DNA of 64,000 nt, from assembly GCA_945861435.1 (NCBI GenBank), contig CAMAUX010000020.1, forward strand, positions 22,359 to 86,358, in the 5' to 3' direction. The notes below the pieces were generated by a model. It was not told the DNA's origin. It made no database searches and worked only from the letters and a program-made list of their open reading frames with translations. The stretch comes from Chthoniobacter flavus. Its GTDB lineage: Bacteria > Verrucomicrobiota > Verrucomicrobiia > Chthoniobacterales > Chthoniobacteraceae. Made by a program: the position numbers and the translations under genes. Positions 44,198 to 53,380 of this stretch are shown piece by piece; within the stretch, counting starts at the first letter, position 1, and each line of letters begins with the position of its first letter.

Positions 44198-45568
44198 ATG
44201 CGCCCTGCGATCCCTTTCCTTCTCGTTGCTTCGGGTCTTTGTGCAGCCGAGCCCGTCGTCTCGTACGAGGAACACATCCGGCCGATCTTCCGGGAGCACT
44301 GTCTGAAGTGCCACGGTGAGGATGAGCAGAAGGGCGACCTGAACCTTTCCAATCAAGCCACCGTGTTGAAGGGTGGGAGCGGCGGGGTCGTCGTGGTGGC
44401 CGGCCGTGCCAGCACGAGTCTTCTCTATCAAGCCATCACCAACGCGGACGATGCCGAGCGGATGCCGCCGAAGAAGGCACCGCTGCCGGCCGCGCAGGTG
44501 GAGCTCATCCGGCAGTGGATTCAGGGCGGCCTGCGCGAGGCGACCGGAAGCAAGTCGCTCGTGAGCGCGCGGGATACCAGTTTCAAACCTGCGGTGATGG
44601 CGGCGGATGGCGGGCCTGTGCCGATGCCGGGCAAGCTTCCCGAGTTCGTTCCACCGGCGACGAAGCGTCTGCTGCCGGTGGTCGCAATGGCCGCCAGCCC
44701 GCGTGCACCGCTGGTTGCCGTAGCCGGGCACGAGCATATCCGTCTGCTGGATGCGGCGACCGCGGAATCTGTGGGGACGCTCGCCTATCCTGAGGGGCAG
44801 CCCAACGTGATCCGCTTCAGCGGCGACGGACGCGTGCTGATGGTTGCCGGTGGAAAGCCGGTGCAGTCCGGCAGCGTCGCGCTGATCGATGTGATGAGCG
44901 GCAGGCGCCTCGCAACTTTCGGTGATGAAACGGACGCCGTGCAGGCCGCGGATCTGAGTCCGGACCAGACGCTCGTGGCGCTGGGCGGCAGCGGGAAGGT
45001 GGTGAAAGTGTACGGCACGGCGGATGGGAAGCTCCGGTACAAGCTCACCAAGCATACCGACTGGATCACTGCGGTTGCGTTCAGTCCCGATGGGAAGTCT
45101 CTCGCGAGCGCGGATCGTTCGGGAGCCATCCACCTGTGGGATCCGGTGAATGGCGGTATCCTGCTCACTCTGGCCGAGCACAAGGCGGCGGTTCGGGCAC
45201 TGGGGTGGCGGAGCGACAGCCGCCTCCTTGCGAGCGGGGGCGAGGATGGGCAGCTCATTTGGTGGGATGCGAGGGACGGTTGGCCCACGATCACGAACAC
45301 CAGCGCTCATCCACCTGCACGTCCTGCAGGTTATCATGGCAAGCTTCAGAACGGTGTTCTCTCGCTCGCGTTTGGTCCGAAGGGGGAGCTTGTGAGCGGG
45401 GGACGTGACGGGTTTGTCCGCCTTTGGAGTTCCGAGGGGCGTGCGTTGAAAGCCCTCCCATCGGAAGGCGCGTTGCCACTGCAGACCAGCATTGCCCTCG
45501 ACGGGAGGTCGTTGTTCATGGGGGACGCATCCGGCCGCGTGCGGTCATGGTCCGTGGCGCCCGAGTAG
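44198..45568 (+). CDS. PSCyt1 cytochrome-like protein with WD40 propeller
   Basis: The 456-residue exported protein has a signal peptide (IPFLLVASGLCA), a short cytochrome-c-like domain with CLKCH (C35-H39) and the PSCyt1 pattern EEHIRPIFREH/GEDEQKGDLNL, then a proline-rich linker and about six WD40-type blades after residue 140 (VTAVAFSPDGKSLASAD-like repeats, KLTKHTDWITAVAF, LAEHKAAVRALGW, LASGGEDGQLIWWD). The start is the ATG of MRPAIPF, just after a GTG-ATC that the longer frame would use. It is the fourth gene of the DUF1501 cluster, 15 bases after the DUF1549/1553 stop. Confidence 0.92.
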   Translation: MRPAIPFLLVASGLCAAEPVVSYEEHIRPIFREHCLKCHGEDEQKGDLNLSNQATVLKGGSGGVVVVAGRASTSLLYQAITNADDAERMPPKKAPLPAAQVELIRQWIQGGLREATGSKSLVSARDTSFKPAVMAADGGPVPMPGKLPEFVPPATKRLLPVVAMAASPRAPLVAVAGHEHIRLLDAATAESVGTLAYPEGQPNVIRFSGDGRVLMVAGGKPVQSGSVALIDVMSGRRLATFGDETDAVQAADLSPDQTLVALGGSGKVVKVYGTADGKLRYKLTKHTDWITAVAFSPDGKSLASADRSGAIHLWDPVNGGILLTLAEHKAAVRALGWRSDSRLLASGGEDGQLIWWDARDGWPTITNTSAHPPARPAGYHGKLQNGVLSLAFGPKGELVSGGRDGFVRLWSSEGRALKALPSEGALPLQTSIALDGRSLFMGDASGRVRSWSVAPE

Positions 45569-45604
45569 CGGCGATGCGTGTCCTTCAGAACCCGAGTATT
45601 TTTT

Positions 45605-48600
45605 ATGAAACGTCAGATCCTGCCCATCCTCACGTCCCTGCTCCTGGCTGCATCGATCAGCATGGTGTGCGCGGCGCCGCCTCCAGCACCTGCCGCGATG
45701 AAGACGGGTGCGGGTGTGGCCTACCAACTGCCGGCTGATGGGCCACTGCCGCGGACATGGCGTGTGACACTCGCGATCGTGGACGCGAAGAATCCGGATT
45801 GGATCATCAGCCAGTTTGCCTGCGGGGTGGTGCGCACGGTGACGGCGGAGAACGGCGGCAAATTTGTCGAAACGTGGGATGGATTGGATGACAACCACAT
45901 GCCCGTGCCGCCCGGGGAATACGGAGTGAAGGGGATCTTCATGCCTGCGCGCGAGTGGCAGGTGGATGGGGAATGGCATTCGGTGACGCCGCGCTTTGTC
46001 ACGGGAGCGTCTGCATGGATGCCGTCGCCGGAGGATTGGCAGACACCGGAGCCCTTCGGTGGTGACCCGGTGAACTCGCCGCTCGGGGATGTGGCTGTGG
46101 GCCCGAACGGGGTGGCGGTTTTTTATTACAGCTACCTCGAGAACGGGCTGAACAACCCGATGGTGGATCTGACGAAGCCTGCGGGTTACGGGCAGTTCCT
46201 GCGCGCGTTCAACTCGGGTGGGGCGGGCGGAGGCAATGCCACGGCGACGGACGGGGAGACGGTGTGGAGTTTCTGCAACGAGGGCGGGATGAAGTATGTG
46301 TATCGTGCGGATGGAAAGGCCTTCGGGCGCAGTGACGGTGCGAACCGCACCAACGGTTATCTGCCGCGTGGATGGGTGACATCGATGGCGGCGTGGCGTG
46401 CCGGAGACAAGGCGTATGTGGCCGTGGCGCAGCGCGGGAAGATCGAGTCGGAGAAGGGAGCGCGTCATGTGCGCTACTTTGAGAGCAGCTCGGAACCGGT
46501 GGACGTGATCACGCTGCACGATGGTGACAACGGCGCCGTGCTTGCAGAACTGTCGCTCGCAGGGCCGCAGAGCGTCACGGTTCGCGACGGGGTCCTGTAT
46601 GCGCTGCATAAGGAGGGTAAAGGGTTTGCGGTGAGTTCGGTGGCCGTGGGTGCGGGGGTGGCGCAGGGGAAGTGGCGCCGTGTGTTTGTGCTTCCTTCGA
46701 AGATCACGCCATTCGACATGAAGACGGACAGCCGCGGGCGCTTCTATGTGAGCGACGAGGGGGCGGGCCATGTGTACCAACTCAGCGGTGAGGGGCGGGT
46801 GCTGCTCACCATCGGCAGGCAGGGGGGGCAGAAGCCGGGGGCGTATGATCCGCTCGCCCTCATGGCGCCCGGGAAGCTTGCTGCATGGCGGGATAAGGAG
46901 GGACGCGATCGCATCTTGATCGTCGAGAACGCTGGTCCGAACCGCGTGGCGGAATGGGGCGCAGATGGGGCGCTGCTCCATGAACACCTCTCGCTTCAGA
47001 CGAGGGCGAATGAGGGTTACGGGGTGGACCCCGAGCATCCCGAGCACGTGTACATTCCGGGTCACAAGGGGTGGCTCACGCGGTTTCGTGTGGATTACGA
47101 CAAGCGCTCATGGACGGTGGATGCGGTGTGGCCGCTTGCCGGGGATCCGCGGGCGCCGGGCTTGAGCAGGCCACGGTTTATCCGAGCGGGCGGCAACGCC
47201 TATCTTGCCGGCGGCGGGGGAACGCGCGAGGGAGCTTTCAACGTGTACCGCCTCGGGAAGGATGGGTGGAAGCTGTCGGCATCGATCTTCCGCGTGAGCG
47301 AGAAGGAGACGAAGCTGCCGCCGAAGTACTTCCTCTGGCACGACGCGAATGGGAATGGGCGCGTGGATGACGAGGAGATGACGCCCACCGAACTGCCGGG
47401 AATGTTGTTCACTTACCACGGTCAGAACTGGGGTGAGGACCTCTCCTTCCTTGCCATGAACCAAGGCGGACAGGACGTTTGGCGCCTCGCTCCAAGCGGC
47501 TTCGATGCGCATGGAAACCCGATCTTTAAGGAGTGGCAGCGGCTGCTGGTGGATCCGGTTTTTGTGGCGCGGACGGAGGGCAAGGCGGATGCCGTTCACG
47601 GCGGAAACGAACTGGCTGAACGCTTCGTGAGCGACTGGATGCAAACCGACGGTACGCAGACGGAGGGTTATTATGTGAACGCGCGCGGCGGGAAGAACTT
47701 CAGCGCCAACGAGGGGCCGCAGCACAAGATCTCGCGGTATGTGCCGGACGGCAGTGGCGGCTTTGCGCTCAAGTGGCGCACGGGGCGCACGGCGCTGCAG
47801 TGGAACGCTCAGCCGGGCGAGATCTATGGATCGATGCGGATCCGCAAGCCGGTGAACGGGCTGCTGAGCGTGATCGATCAGTCGCGCTGCGGGGTGCTGC
47901 TTTACAATGAGGACGGGCTTTACGTGGACACGGTGTTTCTCGATGGCCGCAAGTTCAGACCCAAGACATCGGGTGTGTACCCTCTCCCCGGAGAGTTCTT
48001 TGTGGGGGATGTCTTCAGCAATCGGACGAACGGGAAGATCTACTTTGCGATGGGGAAGTATACGCCGCTGCTGTTTGAGGCCGAAGGCTGGTCGCTCAAA
48101 GAGAGCCCGGTGCGTGCGCTCAAGGACGTTCAGCGCACGGTGAAGATTTCGGCTCCGCAGATTGCGTCGCCGCCGGAGATTGCGCTGAGCGTGCGCGGCG
48201 GTGCGGGAGTGGCGAAGCTCGCTCGCATCGGGCCGGGGTTGGGTGAACCGGCGTTCGACGGTTCGTTGGGCGGCTGGGAATCCAGCGCGCCGGTATCCTT
48301 CAAGGCTGGCAAAGATGAGAACGTGGAGGTGCGCTGCCTGTACCAGCCCGAGCAACTGCTGCTGCGGTGGCACGTGAGGTTGGGGGCCAAGTTCGATCCG
48401 AAGCCGCTGCCGCCGCTCGCACGCGTGTTCACCCATGATCAGGCTGCCGATACGCTCAGCTTCTACATCCAGGGCGATGCGGAGGCCGGGCCCGGAGGCG
48501 TGGGAGGCAGGCCCGGTGACGTGCGCTTTGTCTTCGGAGTTTTCAGTGAAGCGGGGGCGGTGAAACCGGTGGCGGTGGGGATGTATCCTGAGTGGCTGGG

Positions 48601-49570
48601 GAAAGGCGCTGCCGCTCCGCAGACCTATCGCACACCGACGGGCGAGGCGAAGTTTGCCCATGTCGGTGCAGTGCAGGGGGCACGGCTTTTTCACAAGCCC
48701 GACGACGATGGGAAGGGCTTCGTGCTCGTTGCATCCATTCCCCGCGAGGCGATTCCGCGGATGCGCCAGCCCTTTGCCGGCGGACAGCGTACGCTCGTGA
48801 ATTTCGAGGCCACTCTGGGCGGTCACAACAAGTTCTGGTGGGCGAACAGCGACGGATCCGCCAGCCGCGAGACGTATGACGAGCCGACGGAGGCGAGGCT
48901 GTATCCCGGTTCGTGGGCGCCTGCGGAGTTTCAGGGAATTGACGGCGGCGTGCTGGTGCGCAACTGGAGCGTGTGCGGTCCATTCGGAGGCCCTGGGACT
49001 GAGAAGTTCAGCTGGGATCCGCGCGGATTGATTCCGGGGACGAACAAGGACCAGAAGGCTGCGGTGCGTGAGATTTGCGAAGCGGCGCAGTATCCACCCG
49101 ACGACGGGCGGGTGGATCTGAAGGCCGTGTTCACGGGAGAACTGGTGCAGGGCTGGTGGCCTGAGAAGCGGGCGATCTGGAAAGGCGCGACGGTGGCGGA
49201 TCTGGACGCGCGGGTGATTCTTGGGTCGGCCGCGCAGGTCTGGTACGCGGCGACATGGGTGCATGTTCCCGAGGCCACGGAGCTGGAGTTCCAGTTCCAG
49301 AGCCATCCGCAGACGTATCTGCGCTGGTTCCTCAATGACAGTCCGCTCGCGTTGAAGCCCACTGACTACAAGGACAGCGAGAATGCGCGGCGGCCCGTTG
49401 CGGTGAAGCCTGTCACTCTGCGTGCCGGCTGGAACAAGATCCTGCTGCGTGGGTACTGCGTGGGTTACTCCCCCTTCCGGGCCGGCCTGATCCTGAACGC
49501 GCCCACCCAGGCGCTGTGGGGGATGAAGCTCTCGGGAACGCCGCCCTCTGATGGGATGGAGACGCGTTAG
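45605..49570 (+). CDS. giant secreted propeller protein with FlgD-Ig-like, EF-hand-like and CBM9-like regions
   Basis: The 1321-residue exported protein has a signal peptide (LPILTSLLLAASISMVCAA). The N-terminal region contains ETWDGLDDNHMPVPPGEYGV, resembling the FlgD Ig-like module, followed by long NHL/SMP-30-like propeller sequence (residues about 150-700), a calcium-loop-like HDANGNGRVDDEE, and a C-terminal part from about 880 resembling a CBM9-like carbohydrate-binding module, then a PA14-like end. No catalytic residues are recognised. The ATG at 45605 is chosen because it puts the signal peptide at the N-terminus; the frame extends 9 codons further. It follows the cytochrome/WD40 gene by 36 bases. 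Confidence 0.85.
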   Translation: MKRQILPILTSLLLAASISMVCAAPPPAPAAMKTGAGVAYQLPADGPLPRTWRVTLAIVDAKNPDWIISQFACGVVRTVTAENGGKFVETWDGLDDNHMPVPPGEYGVKGIFMPAREWQVDGEWHSVTPRFVTGASAWMPSPEDWQTPEPFGGDPVNSPLGDVAVGPNGVAVFYYSYLENGLNNPMVDLTKPAGYGQFLRAFNSGGAGGGNATATDGETVWSFCNEGGMKYVYRADGKAFGRSDGANRTNGYLPRGWVTSMAAWRAGDKAYVAVAQRGKIESEKGARHVRYFESSSEPVDVITLHDGDNGAVLAELSLAGPQSVTVRDGVLYALHKEGKGFAVSSVAVGAGVAQGKWRRVFVLPSKITPFDMKTDSRGRFYVSDEGAGHVYQLSGEGRVLLTIGRQGGQKPGAYDPLALMAPGKLAAWRDKEGRDRILIVENAGPNRVAEWGADGALLHEHLSLQTRANEGYGVDPEHPEHVYIPGHKGWLTRFRVDYDKRSWTVDAVWPLAGDPRAPGLSRPRFIRAGGNAYLAGGGGTREGAFNVYRLGKDGWKLSASIFRVSEKETKLPPKYFLWHDANGNGRVDDEEMTPTELPGMLFTYHGQNWGEDLSFLAMNQGGQDVWRLAPSGFDAHGNPIFKEWQRLLVDPVFVARTEGKADAVHGGNELAERFVSDWMQTDGTQTEGYYVNARGGKNFSANEGPQHKISRYVPDGSGGFALKWRTGRTALQWNAQPGEIYGSMRIRKPVNGLLSVIDQSRCGVLLYNEDGLYVDTVFLDGRKFRPKTSGVYPLPGEFFVGDVFSNRTNGKIYFAMGKYTPLLFEAEGWSLKESPVRALKDVQRTVKISAPQIASPPEIALSVRGGAGVAKLARIGPGLGEPAFDGSLGGWESSAPVSFKAGKDENVEVRCLYQPEQLLLRWHVRLGAKFDPKPLPPLARVFTHDQAADTLSFYIQGDAEAGPGGVGGRPGDVRFVFGVFSEAGAVKPVAVGMYPEWLGKGAAAPQTYRTPTGEAKFAHVGAVQGARLFHKPDDDGKGFVLVASIPREAIPRMRQPFAGGQRTLVNFEATLGGHNKFWWANSDGSASRETYDEPTEARLYPGSWAPAEFQGIDGGVLVRNWSVCGPFGGPGTEKFSWDPRGLIPGTNKDQKAAVREICEAAQYPPDDGRVDLKAVFTGELVQGWWPEKRAIWKGATVADLDARVILGSAAQVWYAATWVHVPEATELEFQFQSHPQTYLRWFLNDSPLALKPTDYKDSENARRPVAVKPVTLRAGWNKILLRGYCVGYSPFRAGLILNAPTQALWGMKLSGTPPSDGMETR

Positions 49571-49619
49571 AAAAGTGGTCGTAGGTGGCGGTGGATATGC
49601 TCCGCGTGCCGTGCCCTGA

Positions 49620-49733
49620 AGAACTGCGCTGAGGGCCTTCGCACGCTCAGGCCCTGTGGGCTTTCAGGGCCTTCATGGGAAGGCGCAGGCCCCGGTCTGG
49701 TACCGGAATCTGAAGATCAATGCGCTGGACTGA
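49620..49733 (+). pseudogene. C-terminal relic of a DUF1080 (3-keto-disaccharide hydrolase) gene
   Basis: In one frame, 49650-49733 encodes GPVGFQGLHGKAQAPVWYRN followed by LKINALD and a TGA stop. This matches the typical C-terminus of DUF1080/LamG-like 3-keto-disaccharide hydrolase proteins (pattern GPIxxQxHGxxxPVWYRNIxI). An in-frame TGA at 49617-49619 lies just upstream and no start codon precedes the fragment in frame, so the rest of the gene is gone. The nearest recognisable homology begins around 49647. It lies between two convergent genes. Confidence 0.75.
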
Positions 49734-49762
49734 TTTGGCGGCGCAAAGCGCGCGGCATTGGA

Positions 49763-50755
49763 TCAGCGGCGCTTGGTGGGGAACGGATCGAAGGCCGATT
49801 GGGAGAAGGATTCCCAATCGCGCTGGATCTGGGCGGGGTCGCCCAAGCCTGAGTGCACCAGCAGGCCGTGCTTGAGGCGCAGAGGTTGGTCCGGGGTGAT
49901 GGTGTGAGCAGCGCGGAAGGTGGTGGCGGCGCCCATCCATCCGTCGTCGCGCACATGGAACTCGACGGGATGGTGGAGATTCTGTGGGTGGTCCATGAGG
50001 GTGATGCCCTCGTCCAGTGCGGCGGTGACGGGCCCGGAGTAGTCGACCCAGCGCGCCGGTTTTCGGAAACATCCGGCTTCGTTGATGCCGCCTTCGGAGT
50101 TGAGGATCCGTCCGCCGCCATCGAGCACGCCGATGCTTTTGGCCATCCGCACACCGAGGAATCCGAATGGTGTGGAGCCGAGGGTGACGGGATCCCTGGG
50201 TGCGGCGAGTTCGGTGTCGATGTCGATGCGCCAGCGGTCGGAGGCGAGTGCGAGGAGCGTGATCCTGCGGTTTTCGTGGAGAAGCACGGTGCCATCCTTG
50301 GACTTCCAGATGGCCTTCAAATCGAGTCTGGCGCTCGTTTCAGAGTCGTCGAGGCGGGAGATTGAGGTGATCTCGATGGTGCCGCCGTTGTCAGCCCAGA
50401 AGTCGGCGCCTTGGACATCGTGATGCGAGATCCAGATGGAGTTGTGGTGCGAGTGGGTGGCCGGGTCGTGCGGGTGCCCCATGCGCGTGAGTGGCAAACC
50501 CGAAGGGCCGAGCACGGGGTAAAGGAATGGGCGCCGCATGCCTTGTCCGCCGCCATCGAGGGCGAGCACGCGGCGGCCGTCGAGGAGGAACGATGCGGAC
50601 ATGCGTGGTTCCGGGACGACTTGTACGCGGGCGGGCGTTTTGCGGGTGACAGTGGAGGGCGCGGGTGATGCGGGGGACTGGGAACGTGCGCTGGTGCTTG
50701 TACAAACGGCGAGTGCGGCGGCGGCGCTTAGAAGGAGGGGGTGGTGTTTTTGCAT
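49763..50755 (-). CDS. DUF6807 (PmoA-like) family protein
   Basis: The 330-residue protein starts MQKHHPLLLSAAAALAVCTS, with an apparent signal peptide, followed by RVQVVPEPRMSASFLLDGRRV. The conserved HPHDPATHSHHNSIWISH segment and GVRMAKSIGVLDGGG fit the DUF6807 family, formerly linked with methane oxygenase PmoA by name only. The frame is open further upstream to 51358, but that region belongs to the gap and the next gene. It lies 29 bases downstream of the carboxymuconolactone-decarboxylase-like gene, suggesting an operon. A role in sugar or polysaccharide metabolism is inference from neighbours. Confidence 0.88.
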   Translation of the reverse strand: MQKHHPLLLSAAAALAVCTSTSARSQSPASPAPSTVTRKTPARVQVVPEPRMSASFLLDGRRVLALDGGGQGMRRPFLYPVLGPSGLPLTRMGHPHDPATHSHHNSIWISHHDVQGADFWADNGGTIEITSISRLDDSETSARLDLKAIWKSKDGTVLLHENRRITLLALASDRWRIDIDTELAAPRDPVTLGSTPFGFLGVRMAKSIGVLDGGGRILNSEGGINEAGCFRKPARWVDYSGPVTAALDEGITLMDHPQNLHHPVEFHVRDDGWMGAATTFRAAHTITPDQPLRLKHGLLVHSGLGDPAQIQRDWESFSQSAFDPFPTKRR

Positions 50756-50784
50756 GGGGGATGCGGATTTGAGAACGGGCGGGT

Positions 50785-51168
50785 TCAGGTGCGCTGGTCG
50801 AGTTCTGCGAAGACCTCCTTGGCGATGAGGATGGCATTCACAGCGGCTGGGAATCCTGCGTAGACGGCCATCTGCATGAGCACCTCGACGACTTCCTGAC
50901 GCGTGCAGCCGACGTTCAGCGCACCCTGGATGTGGGCGCGGAGTTCCTTCGGCGCGTTGCCCAGCGTGGTGAGTGAGGCGATGGTGGCGATCTGTCGTTC
51001 GCGGCTTGAGAGGACCCCGCGCGAGTAGATGTCGCCGTACGGGAACTCGAGGATGAGCCGGGCGAAGTCCGGTGCGATGGTGTTGAGCTCGGCCATGACG
51101 CCCTCGCCGATGTGGCCGTGGATCTTGGCCAGCTCCTGCTGGCCGCGGGTGAAGCGGTCCTGATTCAT
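50785..51168 (-). CDS. carboxymuconolactone decarboxylase family protein
   Basis: The 127-residue protein matches the CMD fold: RGVLSSRERQIATIASL, AHIQGALNVGCTRQEVVEVL and MQMAVYAGFPAAVNAI. It lacks the CxxC of AhpD-type peroxidase members, so it is closer to the decarboxylase type; the reaction here is not known. The ATG at 51168 is preferred over the longer open frame to 51483. It precedes the DUF6807 gene in the same direction. Confidence 0.92.
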   Translation of the reverse strand: MNQDRFTRGQQELAKIHGHIGEGVMAELNTIAPDFARLILEFPYGDIYSRGVLSSRERQIATIASLTTLGNAPKELRAHIQGALNVGCTRQEVVEVLMQMAVYAGFPAAVNAILIAKEVFAELDQRT

Positions 51169-51194
51169 GGGGTTTTGTGTAAGTACTGTCCTCT

Positions 51195-51265
51195 CCCAAT
51201 CCCAGCGTGATCGCTGAGGCAGGGCGAGTCTGGGTCCGTGTGGAAGAGTGCGGGCCGGGATTGGG
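51195..51265. other. 9-bp inverted repeat between divergent genes
   Basis: CCCAATCCC at 51195-51203 and its exact reverse complement GGGATTGGG at 51257-51265 are separated by 53 bases in the 220-base gap between the CMD gene and the DUF4091 gene. A regulatory operator for both divergent genes is possible but unsupported by other evidence. Confidence 0.3.
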
Positions 51266-51388
51266 CGCAGCCGCCTGTGGTCTGATTTGCATTGCGGAGT
51301 AGTTGATGCGCAGGCACATCGAGGGTCGCTCCCGATCAGCCTCGCGCGGTTCCGCCATGCGGGAATTGCAGGTACGGGCGGCTCAAAC

Positions 51389-53329
51389 ATGAACGACACC
51401 ACGCAAGGAAAAGGCCGCTGGCTGGCACTCGGATTCACAGGCAGTGGGGCGGTGCGGTTGATGGCTGTCTTCCTCATTCTCACGCCTCATTTGTTGAGAG
51501 GTACGGCGGCTGTTGCAGCGGATGCTTCCTCGTCGGCCGCCGCATCCCAGCAGGCGCGGGCGGAGAGTGTGGCTGCCCTTTTGGTGGAGGGATGGAAGCA
51601 CCGGGTCTGGTCGCTGTATCCCATGGAAAAGCTGAAGGCGGACGCGCCGCTCGCGAGTCGAGTCATGGCGCAAAGTGTGGGGATGAAGATCGCGCGTGGA
51701 GGATCGGACCTGTGCGGGATCGTGCTTCGGAGCGAGGTGCCTTTGCGCAAGGTGCGTGTGGTATCGGCGGAGCTGCGTTCCTCCAGCGGTGCGGTGCTCG
51801 CAGCGGAGCAGGTGACCGCTCAGCGCATGGCCTACGTGCACGTGGATGAACCGAGCGGGAGCCGGATCCGGCAGCCGATGCCCTATGAGACAGGCACGGG
51901 CGCGTTTCCCGATCCCCTCTTGCGTGGGGATGCGCAGGCGCGTCCGCATCAGAACGTGCAGTTTCTGGTGCGTGTCCGGGTGCCGCGGGATGCGCGGCCG
52001 GGTGTGTACGAAGGGGTGCTGCGGTTGGAGTATCAGCGCGAGCTATGGATGCCGGCGGACAGGGAGGCGTACGACCCGGTTCGGCTGCGGGTGGAGGTGC
52101 GTGCGTTTGCGTTGCCCGAGGTGTCGCCGTTGATGAACACGACGGTGGCGTCGCCGACTGCCCTGCCTGAGTGGCTGCGCAACGCGGGGGTGCTTGGCGA
52201 TCTGCGGCGTCAGATCGCGGAGCATGGGCAGACGCCCGATCCGCTTCCGTCGCCGTTGGTGCGGGTGGACCGGGAAGGTGCTTTGACAGTGGATTCGAGT
52301 GCGTGGGAGGAGGCGGCTGCGGGGTTGCTGGATGCGCGCCATGCGCCGCATGTTTTCCTGCCGGTGTGGAGCGGGGAGAAGAGCGGGGAGATGCAGGGGC
52401 TTTATTTCCTGTGGCACTTCCCGGCGGTGTGCAAGCAGAGGTGGTTTGGCGCGTTGATCTGCAATGAGCAGGGGGAGTTGACCGCGGAATTCAGGGGGCG
52501 TTTCGGCGCGTATCTCCGGCACATGCACGGCGTGGTGGAGCGGCGCGGATGGAAGGGGCGGGTGCTCGTTTCCACGATGGACGAGGCTTACACCGCGCAC
52601 CTCAGCGACAAGACATTCGACACACCGGAGAATAATTATCGGGTGATCGGGAATTTCGTGCGGTTCCTGCGCGAGACTGCGCCCGGGTTCCGGACCTTTG
52701 CTACGGCGGATCCTGCGCCGGGGCTGAACGGGCTGATCGACCATTGGTGTCTGCGCAACCTTGATCACGCGGCGGCTGCGCGCGAGCGTGCGGAGAAGTT
52801 TGGGGAGGAGGTGACCTTCTGTGACAATTACCGCACGTTCATCGACTACCCGGCGGTGAGTGCGCGGAGTCTCGGATGGTTGGCATGGAAGATCGGGGCG
52901 CGCGGATGGCTCACGTTCGAAAGCATGGGTGAGGTGGCGAGAACGTGGGAGGGGCCGGTGTTTGTGTATCCGCAGTTCAGCGGCGGTACGATGTGGGGGA
53001 TGGGGCAGTTGTTCTATCCAGACATCCAAGGCTCCGGGGCCATGGTGGGAAGCCTGCGCTGGGAGTTGATGAGGGAAGGAGCGGAGGATTATGAGCACCT
53101 CTGGACTCTGCGTGAGGTGCTGGGGCGCGTGCCTGTGGCGAAAAGGAGCGGCCCGCTTTTCAAGGAGGCTACGCAGATTCTGAAGGGGGCGGCGTTGGAA
53201 ATGGTGGGCGGTTCCGGGGACGCGGAGACGACTGGAGGAAAGGTGCAGCCGAGTGTGCAGGACAACCTCGTGGCGCACCGTCTGCGTTTGCGGATGGCCG
53301 ACCTGATCGAGGCGTTGTCGGAACCGTGA
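51389..53329 (+). CDS. DUF4091 / GH123-like secreted protein
   Basis: The 646-residue protein, starting at MNDTTQGKG, has an N-terminal hydrophobic segment (VRLMAVFLILTPHLL) that is a signal peptide or anchor. The C-terminal half contains DEAYTAHLSDKTFDT with acidic residues DE that fit the GH123-type (DUF4091) substrate-assisted catalytic region, plus YPQFSGGTMWGMGQLFYPD, RWELMREGAEDYEHLWTL, which is a conserved DUF4091 end. GH123 enzymes act on N-acetylgalactosaminides; whether this one does is not known. The start is divergent from the CMD gene. The frame extends to 51248 but those residues do not resemble the family. Confidence 0.85.
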   Translation: MNDTTQGKGRWLALGFTGSGAVRLMAVFLILTPHLLRGTAAVAADASSSAAASQQARAESVAALLVEGWKHRVWSLYPMEKLKADAPLASRVMAQSVGMKIARGGSDLCGIVLRSEVPLRKVRVVSAELRSSSGAVLAAEQVTAQRMAYVHVDEPSGSRIRQPMPYETGTGAFPDPLLRGDAQARPHQNVQFLVRVRVPRDARPGVYEGVLRLEYQRELWMPADREAYDPVRLRVEVRAFALPEVSPLMNTTVASPTALPEWLRNAGVLGDLRRQIAEHGQTPDPLPSPLVRVDREGALTVDSSAWEEAAAGLLDARHAPHVFLPVWSGEKSGEMQGLYFLWHFPAVCKQRWFGALICNEQGELTAEFRGRFGAYLRHMHGVVERRGWKGRVLVSTMDEAYTAHLSDKTFDTPENNYRVIGNFVRFLRETAPGFRTFATADPAPGLNGLIDHWCLRNLDHAAAARERAEKFGEEVTFCDNYRTFIDYPAVSARSLGWLAWKIGARGWLTFESMGEVARTWEGPVFVYPQFSGGTMWGMGQLFYPDIQGSGAMVGSLRWELMREGAEDYEHLWTLREVLGRVPVAKRSGPLFKEATQILKGAALEMVGGSGDAETTGGKVQPSVQDNLVAHRLRLRMADLIEALSEP

Positions 53330-53380
53330 TCGGAGCGCGCTGGTTGGGGAAGTCGGTGGACTTGCCTTCGGTTGAAGCAG

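Noticed and set aside
42824..45337. 837-codon minus-strand frame spanning two plus-strand genes
   Set aside because: Arg/His-rich shadow crossing the boundary of two real genes; no recognisable domain.
45545..49306. Two long minus-strand frames (506 and 732 codons) opposite the 1321-residue protein
   Set aside because: Arg/His/Pro-rich shadows with no domain; the plus strand has signal peptide, propeller repeats and a calcium-loop motif.
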